From Roseiarcus sp036488815 (GTDB taxonomy: Bacteria; Pseudomonadota; Alphaproteobacteria; Rhizobiales; Beijerinckiaceae), in NCBI GenBank assembly GCA_036488815.1, contig DASXGX010000056.1, positions 15,728-79,727 on the forward strand: a stretch of DNA of 64,000 nucleotides. Direction: 5' to 3'. The notes under the pieces were generated by a model. That model did no database searches. It was not told the DNA's origin and worked only from the letters and a program-made list of their open reading frames with translations. Both the position numbers and the translations under genes were made by a program. How positions within the stretch are numbered: the stretch's first letter is position 1; every line of letters begins with the position of its first letter. This document shows, one piece after another, positions 1-8,183 of this stretch.

Positions 1-804
1 TTCGGCGGCGGCGTCATCGGCGATCTCGCAGGATTTTGTGCGGCTTGCCTCAGGCGCGGCGTGCGCTTCGTGCAGATTCCGACGACATTGCTGGCCCAGG
101 TCGATTCGAGCGTCGGCGGCAAGACGGCGATTAATTCGCCCTCCGGCAAGAACCTGATCGGCGCCTTTCATCAGCCCTCGCTGGTTCTCGCCGACACCAA
201 GGCGCTCGACACGCTGAGCGAGCGCGAATTTCGCGCCGGCTACGCCGAGACGGTCAAATACGGCCTGATCGGCGACCGCGATTTCTTCGATTGGCTCGAT
301 GGGCGCTGGCGCGACGTGTTCGCCGGCGGCGGCGCCCGCCTCGACGCCATCGCCGCGGCTTGCGCCGCCAAGGCGCGCGTCGTCGCCGCCGACGAGACGG
401 AGCAGGGCGAGCGCGCGCTGCTCAATCTCGGCCACACCTTCGGCCACGCTTTCGAGCGCCTCACGCACTACGACGGCGCGCGGCTCGTGCACGGGGAGGG
501 CGTCGCGATCGGCATGGCCTGCGCGTTCCGCTTCTCGCGCGAACTCGGCCTCTGCTCCGGGCAGGACACGGTGCGGGTGGAGAACCATCTCAAATCGGTC
601 GGCCTTCCCACCCGCATCGCCGACATTCCCGGCTTCGCCGCCGATCCGCAAGCGATCCTCGCCGCGATGCAGCAGGACAAGAAGGTCGATCGCGGCAAAT
701 TGACGTTCATCCTCGCCAAAGGCATCGGCGAGAGCTTTATCGCCAAGGACGTGCCCGAGGCCCAGGTCCTCGCCTTCCTCGAACGCGAAATCGCCGCGGC
801 CTAG
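1..804 (+). CDS. aroB: 3-dehydroquinate synthase, 5' end cut by the window
   Basis: Second enzyme of the shikimate pathway; it converts DAHP to 3-dehydroquinate using NAD and a divalent metal. The frame is open from base 1, so about the first quarter of the protein is missing. The visible part starts with the NAD-binding stretch GGGVIGDLAGF, followed by QVDSSVGGKTAIN (visible residues 33-45). Metal ligands expected for the family are present: Glu in YAETVKYG (visible 83), the first His of NLGHTFGHAF (145) and the His of VHGEGVA (164); His149 is the likely catalytic base. The stop is TAG at 802. In many Rhizobiales aroB is followed directly by a corC-type gene; here a sugar-transport operon lies between them. 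Confidence 0.97.
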   Translation, partial: FGGGVIGDLAGFCAACLRRGVRFVQIPTTLLAQVDSSVGGKTAINSPSGKNLIGAFHQPSLVLADTKALDTLSEREFRAGYAETVKYGLIGDRDFFDWLDGRWRDVFAGGGARLDAIAAACAAKARVVAADETEQGERALLNLGHTFGHAFERLTHYDGARLVHGEGVAIGMACAFRFSRELGLCSGQDTVRVENHLKSVGLPTRIADIPGFAADPQAILAAMQQDKKVDRGKLTFILAKGIGESFIAKDVPEAQVLAFLEREIAAA

Positions 805-1067
805 CGCCTTCTGCAGCCTGATGGACGCGCCGAGTAGCCTTGTGCCGGGCATCCCAAGGCGATTGCAAAGCAATCGTCCGCACGCCGAGCCGCCGATTCT
901 AACGTCATAGGGTCTATGTGACGGCGCCGCATGGGTGGCAGGGACAAGTCGGCCATGACGGTGGGCGTCAACCCATTTGCAAATGGCTTAGGCGCCTTTC
1001 CGCTTCGCTTCCATAAGCGTCCTCGCCGGCCGCGGTGACCCCGAAGCGGGAGTGCGGCGGGTCGGCG
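805..1067. other. aroB-ytfQ intergenic region, no gene seen
   Basis: About 370 bases separate aroB from ytfQ. This part holds several short palindromes: CGATTGC-AAA-GCAATCG (about 863-879, a possible aroB terminator stem without a T-run) and a perfect 14-base palindrome CCATTTGCAAATGG at 973-986. I see no convincing coding frame with a ribosome binding site. Confidence 0.5.
931..960. repeat. Degenerate copy of the GGCCGGG-ACAAG-CCCGGCC repeat
   Basis: The segment reads like a decayed version of the 23-base palindrome found at 45649-45671 and, in reverse, at 63978-64000. The central ACAAG and the GGCCATGAC end are kept, while the left arm has mutated (GGTGGCAGGG). It shows that this repeat family occurs at least three times in the window. 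Confidence 0.5.
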
Positions 1068-1097
1068 TTGACTCGTAAAATCATATAATCATATTAT
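1068..1097 (+). promoter_or_regulatory. Candidate sigma-70 promoter and operator for the ytfQ operon
   Basis: TTGACT at 1068-1073 is followed after 18 bases by TATTAT at 1092-1097. The -10 end is part of an AT-rich inverted repeat, ATAAT-CAT-ATTAT (1085-1097), which stands out in this GC-rich DNA. An operator overlapping the -10 box would suit repression, most simply by the GntR-family protein encoded at the end of the operon. This is inferred from sequence only. Confidence 0.5.
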
Positions 1098-1178
1098 CAA
1101 GCAATACAGGAATCGCGATGCAACGCGATGCGCCCGCTCAAACAGGCGGAGCGCCGCTCACAGAGCAGGGAGGAAGGC

Positions 1179-2129
1179 ATGAGGAGCATGAATTATGCGC
1201 TCGCGGGCCTGATCGGCCTCGTAAGCTTTGCGGCTCTTTCCGCATCGGCCTCGGCGCAGACGATTGGGTTCTCACAGGTCGGTTCCGAAAGCGATTGGCG
1301 CACCGCGTTCTCCGCCGACATGAAGGCGGAAGCCGAGAAGCGCGGCATCAAACTGCAGTTCTCCGACGCCCAGCAGAAGGAGGAGAACCAGCTCAAGGCG
1401 GTGCGTTCGTTCATCGCCCAGAAGGTCGACGCGATCATCATCGCGCCGGTGGTCGTCACCGGGTGGGATCAGGTTCTCAAAGAGGCGCAGGCGGCGAAAA
1501 TCCCGGTCTTCATCGCGGACCGCGCGGTCGAATCCGATCCTTCGCTGTTCGTCACGCGCATCGCCGCCGACTTCAATCTCGAAGGCCGGCTCGCCGGCGC
1601 CTGGCTCGCCCAGGCGAGCAAGGGCAACTGCAACGTCGTCGAGCTTCAGGGCACCACCGGCTCGGCGCCGGCGATCGAGCGCAAGAAAGGCTTCGAGGCG
1701 GTCATCTCCGTCTTCCCCAACATCAAGATCGTCAAGTCGCAGAGCGGCAATTTCACCACCTCAGGCGGCAAGGAGGTGATGGAGAGCTTCATCAAGTCGA
1801 CCGACAACCTGAAGGGAATTTGCGCGGTCTGGGCGCATAACGACAACATGATGCTCGGCGCCATCCAGGCGATGAAGGAGGCCGGCCTGAAGCCCGGCAC
1901 GGACATTCTCACCGTGTCGGTCGACGGCGTTCCGGACATCTTCAAGGCGATGCTGGCGGGCGAATCCGACGCTTCGGTCGAGCTGAAGTCCGACATCGGA
2001 AAATACATCTACGACGTCGCCCAAGGTTACCTGAAGGGCAAACGCGACTATCCCAAGTGGGTCGTGATCCCGAGCGACCTGCACACGCCTGCGGACGCGG
2101 CCGAAGTACTCAAGCGCAAAGGCGGCTGA
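1179..2129 (+). CDS. ytfQ: Galactofuranose-type sugar ABC transporter, periplasmic binding protein
   Basis: Periplasmic sugar-binding component that delivers substrate to the YtfR/YtfT/YjfF transporter encoded downstream. The 316-residue protein starts with a signal peptide (about 1-26, ending ASASA). The mature part matches E. coli YtfQ closely: it opens with TIGFSQVGSESDW and contains QQKEENQLKAVRSF, IAPVVVTGWD, VVELQGTTGS, KSQSGNFT and SVDGVPDI. E. coli YtfQ binds galactofuranose; identical substrate use here is inferred. I chose ATG 1179 because GGGAGGAA ends a few bases upstream; an ATG at 1128 lacks such a site and would put charged residues before the signal peptide. Lone ATG 1188 is an alternative. 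Confidence 0.93.
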   Translation: MRSMNYALAGLIGLVSFAALSASASAQTIGFSQVGSESDWRTAFSADMKAEAEKRGIKLQFSDAQQKEENQLKAVRSFIAQKVDAIIIAPVVVTGWDQVLKEAQAAKIPVFIADRAVESDPSLFVTRIAADFNLEGRLAGAWLAQASKGNCNVVELQGTTGSAPAIERKKGFEAVISVFPNIKIVKSQSGNFTTSGGKEVMESFIKSTDNLKGICAVWAHNDNMMLGAIQAMKEAGLKPGTDILTVSVDGVPDIFKAMLAGESDASVELKSDIGKYIYDVAQGYLKGKRDYPKWVVIPSDLHTPADAAEVLKRKGG

Positions 2130-2150
2130 GGCCCGACCCTGAACCGTCCC

Positions 2151-2236
2151 CGTCATCGCGAGCGGAGCGAAGCAATCCAGTGGCGCCGACCATGCAAACG
2201 GAGGAATGGATTGCTTCGCCACTCCTCGCCATGACG
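2151..2236. repeat. Imperfect long palindrome (GTCATCGCGAGCGGAGC... type repeat)
   Basis: Left arm GTCATCGCGAG...GAAGCAATCCA pairs with right arm TGGATTGCTTCG...CTCGCCATGAC, with about 30 bases between. It lies between ytfQ and ytfR, where it could form a stem in the mRNA and hold the level of the ATPase message below that of the abundant binding protein, as REP-like stems do in other transport operons. That role is inferred. Confidence 0.7.
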
Positions 2237-2323
2237 ATCCAACAGTTCTAGTCTGACGACAGGCTCGCGTCCCGCGCTCGGCGTCGGACGCGAGATCCGC
2301 CGCGGGTTGACGGAACGAGGCTG

Positions 2324-3820
2324 ATGCAGGCGCCCCGGGTCGAACTTACAAACGTGTCTAAGCGCTATCCCGGCGTGGTGGCGCTGCAAGGCGTCGACAT
2401 CGCCTTTGCGGCCGGCGAGATTCACGCGCTGCTCGGCGAGAACGGCGCTGGCAAGTCGACGCTGATCAAAATCATGACCGGCGCCGTCGGGCGCGATTCG
2501 GGTGAGATCCGCATCGACGGCGCTCCCGTCGAGATCGCCACGCCGACGGCCGCCCAGGCGCTCGGCGTCGGCGCGGTCTACCAGGAAGTCAATCTGGTGC
2601 CGACGCTGTCGGTCGCCGCCAATCTCACGCTCGAGCGCCAGCCGCGACGCTTCGGCTTCATCGACTGGCGCAAGGCGCGCGAGGCCGCGCGCGAGTCGTT
2701 GGCCAAGCTCGGTCTCGACATCGACGTCGAGCGTTCGCTCGGCTCCTATTCGCTCGCGATCCAGCATCTCGTCGCCATCGCGAGGGCGCTGCGGCCGGAG
2801 ACGCGCACCCTGGTGCTCGACGAGCCGACGGCCAGCCTCGACGCGCGCGAGGTCGATCGGCTGTTTGCCGTGATGCGCGAATTGAAGGCGCGCGGCATCG
2901 CCATCGTCTTCATCACCCATTTCCTCGAGCAGGTCTATGCGATCAGCGACCGCATCTCGGTGCTGCGCAACGGCCGCCTCGTCGGCGGCGGGCTGACCAG
3001 GACCCTGCCGCAGGTCGAACTCGTCTCGCTGATGCTGGGCCACGAATTGCAGGCGCTGGAGGCGCGGGGGCCCGCAGCCGCCAAGAAACAGGACGGCGAG
3101 CCGCTTCTCGCGGTCGAGAACCTCGGCGCGCGCCGAGTCATCGCGCCGTTCGATCTGAGCTTGCGGGCCGGCGACGTGGTCGGTCTCGCAGGGCTGCTCG
3201 GCTCGGGACGCACCGAGGCCGCCAAGCTCATCTTCGGCGCGACGCCCGCGGACAGCGGGACGATCCGCATCGACGGCCGCCCAGTGAACTGGCGTTCGCC
3301 GCGCCAAGCGATGCGGCGCGGCGTGGGCTTCTGTCCCGAGGATCGCAAGCGCGAGGGGCTGTTGCTCGATCTGACGGTGCGCGAGAACATCGTCCTTGCG
3401 CTGCAGAGCAAGCGCGGCTGGTTTCGCCGCATCCCCCGCAACGAGCAAGATCGCCTCGCCGACGAAATGATCGCGGCGCTCGGCATTGCGACGCCGGACG
3501 CCGAGCGGCCGGCCGGACAACTCTCCGGCGGCAATCAGCAGAAGGTCATTCTCGCGCGCTGGCTCATTTCCGATCCGCGGATCCTTATCCTCGACGAGCC
3601 GACGCGCGGCATCGATATCGGCGCCCATGCCGAGATCATCGCGCTGATCCGCCGCCTCTGCGCGCAGGGGCTGGGCCTGCTCGTCGCCTCCTCCGAGCTC
3701 GACGAGATCATCGCCGTCTCGACGCGGGTCGCCGTGCTGCGCGATCGGCGCAAGATCGCCGAGATCGAAGGGGAGGCGATTACGCGCGACGCCATCGTTC
3801 AAGCGATCGCCGGGCCATGA
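2324..3820 (+). CDS. ytfR: Sugar ABC transporter, double ATP-binding subunit
   Basis: ATPase that powers the galactofuranose-type importer on the cytoplasmic side of the membrane. The 498 residues hold two ABC domains, as in RbsA/MglA/YtfR proteins. The first has Walker A GENGAGKST (about residues 39-47) and Walker B LVLDEPTAS; its signature motif is degenerate (SLAIQHLVAIARAL). The second has a variant P-loop (GLLGSGRTEAAK), the signature LSGGNQQKV and LILDEPTRGID. One domain being non-canonical is normal for this family. ATG 2324 follows GGAACGAGG. The stop overlaps the next start (ATGA), so translation is coupled to ytfT. Confidence 0.93.
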   Translation: MQAPRVELTNVSKRYPGVVALQGVDIAFAAGEIHALLGENGAGKSTLIKIMTGAVGRDSGEIRIDGAPVEIATPTAAQALGVGAVYQEVNLVPTLSVAANLTLERQPRRFGFIDWRKAREAARESLAKLGLDIDVERSLGSYSLAIQHLVAIARALRPETRTLVLDEPTASLDAREVDRLFAVMRELKARGIAIVFITHFLEQVYAISDRISVLRNGRLVGGGLTRTLPQVELVSLMLGHELQALEARGPAAAKKQDGEPLLAVENLGARRVIAPFDLSLRAGDVVGLAGLLGSGRTEAAKLIFGATPADSGTIRIDGRPVNWRSPRQAMRRGVGFCPEDRKREGLLLDLTVRENIVLALQSKRGWFRRIPRNEQDRLADEMIAALGIATPDAERPAGQLSGGNQQKVILARWLISDPRILILDEPTRGIDIGAHAEIIALIRRLCAQGLGLLVASSELDEIIAVSTRVAVLRDRRKIAEIEGEAITRDAIVQAIAGP

Positions 3821-4851
3821 GCGGCGAAACGGTCAGATCCCGCGCGCCGCGCGCGCCGGTCGCCCATAGCTGGTCGGACCGGCGCGCTCTCTGGCCGCTC
3901 GCGGCGCTGGCGGCGATCTTCCTGGTGGACGCGTTCATCTCGCCGGGCTTCTTCACCGTGCGCATCGTCGAGGGGCGCCTCTACGGCAGCCTGATCGACA
4001 TCCTTTATCGCGGCGCGCCGACCGCGCTCGTCGCGCTCGGCATGACGACCGTGATCGGCGCGCGCGGCATCGACCTTTCTGTCGGCTCGATCATTGCGAT
4101 CTGCGGCGCGGCGATGACCTGGCTCATCCACGCCGACGTCTCGGCGCCGCTCGTCCTGTTGGCGACGCTCGGCGTCGGGCTGCTTTGCGGGTTGTGGAAC
4201 GGCGTCCTGGTGACGGTCTTCGACATCCAGCCCATCATCGCGACGCTGATCCTCATGGTCGCTGGGCGCGGCGTCGCCCAGATGATCGACGCCGGCATGA
4301 TCATCACCTTCCGCAACCCCTTCTTTTCAAGCCTCAGCACGGGAGCCGTCGGCTGGATACCCTCGCGGATCGTCGTCGCGCTGGGCTTCTATGTCGTCGT
4401 CTGGCTTGCGTTGCGCCTGACTGCGCTCGGGCTGTTCGTCGAATCGGTTGGCAGCAACGCCGAGGCTGCGCGCCTCACTGGCGTCGATGCGCGCTTCGTC
4501 AAGATCGTCACCTATCTGATTTCGGGCTTGGCGTCGGCGATCGCGGGCATCCTCATCACGGCTGATGTGCGCGGCTCGGACGCGAACAATGCGGGTCTCT
4601 GGATGGAGCTCGACGCCATTCTCGCCGTCGTGCTCGGCGGCGCGTCGCTGAACGGCGGACGTGTGCTTATCGTCAATACGCTGCTCGGCGTCCTCATTAT
4701 CCAGAGCCTGACGACCTCCATCCTCGTGAGCGGATTGCCGCCCGAGTACAATCTCATCGTCAAGGCGGCGGTGGTGTTCGTCTGCCTTCTCCTTCAATCG
4801 AGGCCGTTCCGCAGTTCGCTCGGCCGCCTCCTTCGCTTGGGCCGGCCATGA
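3817..4851 (+). CDS. ytfT: Sugar ABC transporter permease 1
   Basis: Inner-membrane permease of the sugar importer, 344 residues with roughly eight to ten hydrophobic segments. It has the family features of RbsC/YtfT permeases: GARGIDLSVGSIIAI (about residues 80-94), an INGVL-like segment read here as LWNGVLVTVFDIQPI, and AVVLGGASLNGGR near the C terminus. It overlaps ytfR by four bases at the start and yjfF by four bases at the end. Such ATGA junctions suggest equal synthesis of the two permeases, which in the E. coli system form a heterodimer. Confidence 0.9.
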   Translation: MSGETVRSRAPRAPVAHSWSDRRALWPLAALAAIFLVDAFISPGFFTVRIVEGRLYGSLIDILYRGAPTALVALGMTTVIGARGIDLSVGSIIAICGAAMTWLIHADVSAPLVLLATLGVGLLCGLWNGVLVTVFDIQPIIATLILMVAGRGVAQMIDAGMIITFRNPFFSSLSTGAVGWIPSRIVVALGFYVVVWLALRLTALGLFVESVGSNAEAARLTGVDARFVKIVTYLISGLASAIAGILITADVRGSDANNAGLWMELDAILAVVLGGASLNGGRVLIVNTLLGVLIIQSLTTSILVSGLPPEYNLIVKAAVVFVCLLLQSRPFRSSLGRLLRLGRP

Positions 4852-5813
4852 TCGAGCGTTACGCACCGCTGCTGGCGACGATCGTCGTCTTTCTCGCGAT
4901 CTACGGATTCGGCGCCGTCAGCTACAACAACTTCTTTTCGACGCTCGTGTTCGGCGACCTCATCACCGACAACGCCTTCGTCATCATCGCCGCGGTCGGC
5001 GCGACTTTCGTCATCCTCTCCGGCGGCATCGATCTTTCCGTGGGGTCGATGATCGGTTTCGTCAGCGTGGCGCTCGCCGCGCTCGTCGGGCATGGCTGGC
5101 ATCCGCTTGCCGCTGCGGCCCTTCTGATCCCGCTCGGCGCGCTGTTCGGCGCGGCAATGGGCTATCTTATCGACGCCTGCGAGATCCAACCCTTCATCAT
5201 GACGCTGGCGGCAATGTTCCTGCTGCGCGGCCTCTGCTTCGTCGTCACGCTCGATTCGCTGCCGATCAGCCATCCCTTCGTCGACGCTTTCGCCGGCTGG
5301 GGCATTCCCTTGCCCGGCGACGGGCGCATCTCGGCGTCAGGCCTGCTGATGTTCGCGGCGCTCGCTTTCGGCATTGTCCTCGCGCACTTCAGCCGCTTTG
5401 GCGCCAATGTCTACGCAATCGGCGGCGACGCCCAGTCGGCGCGGCTGATGGGCGCGCCGATCCGCCGCACCATCACCTGCGTCTATGCGCTGGGCGGGTT
5501 CTACGGCGCTCTGGCGGGCGTCGTCTACGCGTTCTACACCGGCTCGGGCTATCCCTTGGCGGCGGTCGGCGTCGAACTCGATGCGATCGCCGCGGTCGTC
5601 CTGGGGGGCGCCTTGCTGACCGGCGGGGTCGGCTTCGTCGCCGGAACTTTGTTCGGGGGATTGATTCAGGGGACGATTCAGACATTGATCACTTTCGACG
5701 GCCGGCTGACGAGTTGGTGGACCAAGATCGTCATCGGCGCGCTTCTGTTCGTCTTCATTGTCGCGCAGAGAGCCATTTTGAGGTCGACGCGGACGAGGGA
5801 AAGCCTCGCCTGA
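4848..5813 (+). CDS. yjfF: Sugar ABC transporter permease 2
   Basis: Second permease of the importer, 321 residues, multi-spanning. Motifs include SGGIDLSVGSMIGF (about residues 58-71), CEIQPFIMTLAAMFLLRG and AVVLGGALLTGGVGF. The presence of two distinct permeases after a double ATPase is the layout of ytfQRT-yjfF rather than of rbs or mgl, which have one permease. It starts in an ATGA overlap with ytfT and ends 21 bases before the regulator gene. Confidence 0.9.
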   Translation: MIERYAPLLATIVVFLAIYGFGAVSYNNFFSTLVFGDLITDNAFVIIAAVGATFVILSGGIDLSVGSMIGFVSVALAALVGHGWHPLAAAALLIPLGALFGAAMGYLIDACEIQPFIMTLAAMFLLRGLCFVVTLDSLPISHPFVDAFAGWGIPLPGDGRISASGLLMFAALAFGIVLAHFSRFGANVYAIGGDAQSARLMGAPIRRTITCVYALGGFYGALAGVVYAFYTGSGYPLAAVGVELDAIAAVVLGGALLTGGVGFVAGTLFGGLIQGTIQTLITFDGRLTSWWTKIVIGALLFVFIVAQRAILRSTRTRESLA

Positions 5814-5834
5814 ACGGCTTGGTCGGAGCAGGTC

Positions 5835-6728
5835 TTGGTCGTGGAGCGGGTTTTGGCGGATACTCACCGGGAGAGCGCGGCGCGGGCGGCGCGTGCGAAG
5901 TCAAGCGAGGGCGAGCCTCACTCCGCCCGCGGCGACGACGGTCTGGCTCACAAGCGCAACGCCAACGACTCGCTCGCCGCCGTCCTCGGCCGCGAGATCA
6001 TCGTCGGGCTTCATCCGCCGGGATCGCGCTTGCCCACGGAAGCGCAACTTCTGGTGCGCTTCGGCGTCTCCCGTCCGACGCTGAGGGAGGCGTTTCGCGC
6101 CCTGGAGGCGAAGGGGCTGATCGTCTCGCGCCAGAAGGTCGGAACGCTGGTGCGGCCCAAGTCCGACTGGCACATGCTCGATTCCGACTTTCTCGCCTGG
6201 CACATGCGGGCGGCGCCGACGCTCGAATTCGTCAACGACCTGTTCCAACTCCGGCAGATTTTCGAGCCGCACGCCTCCTACCTCGCCGCGCAGCGGGGCG
6301 ATCCGGCGGCGATCGAGCGGATCAGCTCAGCCTACGCCGACATGGAGCGTCGCAAGTCGGGGCGCGGCGACCTCGTCGGCGCCGACGTCCGCTTCCATAA
6401 GGAGATCCTGGAGGCGACCGGCAACCGTTTGATCGGGGCGCTCGGCGGCTTGATCGAGACCGCGCTGGTCGGCACGTTCCGGATGGGCTGGCGCGGCGTC
6501 GCGATCAAGGACGAGAGGCTCTTGCAGCACCGCGCGGTGCGCGACGCGATCGCGGTTCAGAACCCGGAGGACGCGCAGGCCGCGATGGCCCGCCTTCTGA
6601 AGGACTCCGCCGCCGACGTGCGGCGCGAATTGGAGAAGGACGCCCGCGCCAGCCGCCGGTCTTCGCCGCGCGAGAGGGGCCGCGCGCGCGCCGTCCGCCG
6701 CGAGCGGCCGACCGAGGGAGCGTCCTGA
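5835..6728 (+). CDS. GntR-family (FadR/FCD type) transcriptional regulator
   Basis: Likely local regulator of the transporter operon. The 297-residue frame has an N-terminal winged helix (about residues 45-110, with SRLPTEAQLLVRFGVSRPT and GLIVSRQKVGTLV) and an all-helical FCD ligand domain (about 125-265) with the metal/ligand-site Asp and His residues typical of the family (RFHKEILEATGN). Close relatives sense sugar acids. The C-terminal 30 residues are mostly Arg, Ala and Glu and look unstructured. The start used is TTG 5835 after GGAGC; GTG 5841 or a later TTG are possible. Candidate binding site: the AT-rich inverted repeat at 1085-1097. Confidence 0.85.
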   Translation: MVVERVLADTHRESAARAARAKSSEGEPHSARGDDGLAHKRNANDSLAAVLGREIIVGLHPPGSRLPTEAQLLVRFGVSRPTLREAFRALEAKGLIVSRQKVGTLVRPKSDWHMLDSDFLAWHMRAAPTLEFVNDLFQLRQIFEPHASYLAAQRGDPAAIERISSAYADMERRKSGRGDLVGADVRFHKEILEATGNRLIGALGGLIETALVGTFRMGWRGVAIKDERLLQHRAVRDAIAVQNPEDAQAAMARLLKDSAADVRRELEKDARASRRSSPRERGRARAVRRERPTEGAS

Positions 6729-6754
6729 GCGGCGAGCGCTCGGCCTCTTTTTTT
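6727..6754 (+). terminator. Intrinsic terminator of the ytf operon
   Basis: A short stem GAGCG-GCGAG-CGCTC (6727-6741) that begins inside the regulator's stop codon is followed by GGCCTC and seven T (6748-6754). The stem is short, but the T-run is unusual in this GC-rich sequence. Confidence 0.5.
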
Positions 6755-6777
6755 GCGCCCTGTGCTATGATTTCTCC

Positions 6778-8100
6778 ATGCCGATATCCTTCGCCGCGCT
6801 CCTGATCCTCGTCAGCCTCGTCGCCGCCGCTTTTTTCGCGGGGGCGGAGACCGCCCTCACGGCGGCCTCGCGCGCCCGCCTTCAGGCGCTGGAGACAGGG
6901 GGCGACGTGCGGGCGCGGCTCGCCAACCGGCTCGTCACCAAGCGCGGCCGGCTGATCAGCGCCATGCTGCTCGGCGGCCAGCTCGTGACGATCGCCGCTT
7001 CCTCGCTCGCCACCAGCGTGCTCGTCGTGGCGCTCGGCAACGAGGGCGTCGTCTATGCCACCATCATCATGACGGCGCTGATCGTGGTCTTCGGCGAGGT
7101 CCTGCCCAAGACGATCGCCATCCGCTACCCCGACCGCATGTCGCTGCTGATCGCCCCGACCGTCTCCTTCTTCGTAACGGTGTTCGGGCCGATCGTCAGC
7201 GCGGTCGAAGCGCTGGTGCGCGGCATGCTGCGGCTGTTCGGGGTCGATCTCGCCAGGCACGAGTCCGGCATCTCCGGTCACGAGGAATTGCGCGGCGCCG
7301 TCGACATCCTGCACCGCGAGGGCGGCGTGGCGCGCGACGAGCGCGACATGTTCGGCGGGCTGCTCGGATTGTCGGAGATCCCAGTGGCCGACATCATGGT
7401 CCACCGCACCAAGATGCGCACGATTGACGCCGATCTGCCGCCCGCCGAGCTCGTCCGCGAAGTGCTCGCCTCGCCTTATACGCGGATGCCGCTGTGGCGC
7501 GGCGATCCCGACAACATCATTGGCATGCTGCACGCCAAGGACCTGTTCCGGGCCTATGCGGCGGCCGGCGGAGACGTCAGCCGCATCCGCGCCGCCGACA
7601 TCGCGCTCGAAGCCTGGTTCGTTCCGGAAGCGACCACGCTGCGCGACCAGTTGACCGCGTTCCTCAGCCGCAAGACCCACTCGGCCCTGATCGTCGACGA
7701 ATACGGCGTCGTGCTCGGACTGCTGACGCTCGAGGACATCATCGAAGAGATCGTCGGCGACATCAAAGACGAACACGACGTCGTGGCGCAGGGCGTCCGC
7801 AAGCAACTCGACGGCTCGATCATCGTCGACGGGTCGGTGACGATCCGCGATCTCAACCGGGCGATGGACTGGAACCTGCCGGACGAGGAGGCCGCCACCA
7901 TCGCCGGTCTCGTCATCCACGAGGCGCGCGCGATCCCCGAGCCCAAACAAACCTTCAGCTTCCACGGCTTGCGGTTCGAGGTGCTGCGCAAACAGCGCAA
8001 CCGCATCGCGGCCCTCCGCGTCTCGCCGCTCGCACCCGCCGAACCGACCGCGGCCAAGGCGGCGGGCGTCGCGGAAGCGGCTGGGCGGCCTCCTCCTTAA
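6778..8100 (+). CDS. CNNM/CorC (HlyC/CorC) family membrane protein with CBS domains
   Basis: Inner-membrane protein of the CorB/CorC group, tied to magnesium and cobalt export or resistance; older databases call it hemolysin-like. The 440 residues run: DUF21 transmembrane domain (about 1-190, with AAAFFAGAETALTAASRARL and FGEVLPKTIA), a pair of CBS domains (about 205-325, including TRMPLWRGDPDNIIGMLHAK and ALIVDEYGVVLGLLTLEDI) and a C-terminal CorC_HlyC domain (about 340-420). The last 25 residues are Ala/Pro rich. Its usual neighbour in many Rhizobiales is aroB, which here is 6 kb away. Confidence 0.9.
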   Translation: MPISFAALLILVSLVAAAFFAGAETALTAASRARLQALETGGDVRARLANRLVTKRGRLISAMLLGGQLVTIAASSLATSVLVVALGNEGVVYATIIMTALIVVFGEVLPKTIAIRYPDRMSLLIAPTVSFFVTVFGPIVSAVEALVRGMLRLFGVDLARHESGISGHEELRGAVDILHREGGVARDERDMFGGLLGLSEIPVADIMVHRTKMRTIDADLPPAELVREVLASPYTRMPLWRGDPDNIIGMLHAKDLFRAYAAAGGDVSRIRAADIALEAWFVPEATTLRDQLTAFLSRKTHSALIVDEYGVVLGLLTLEDIIEEIVGDIKDEHDVVAQGVRKQLDGSIIVDGSVTIRDLNRAMDWNLPDEEAATIAGLVIHEARAIPEPKQTFSFHGLRFEVLRKQRNRIAALRVSPLAPAEPTAAKAAGVAEAAGRPPP

Positions 8101-8183
8101 CCTCGCCGCCGGTTCGCGTTGCCGCGCTCGCGGGGCTCCCCTATATAGGCGCGCGAGGCGCGACGACGCGCTCGAGAGGTCTC

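Noticed and set aside
2153..3802. Open frame of about 550 codons antisense to ytfR
   Set aside because: Asp/Arg/Ala-rich translation without domains; ytfR on the plus strand is unmistakable.
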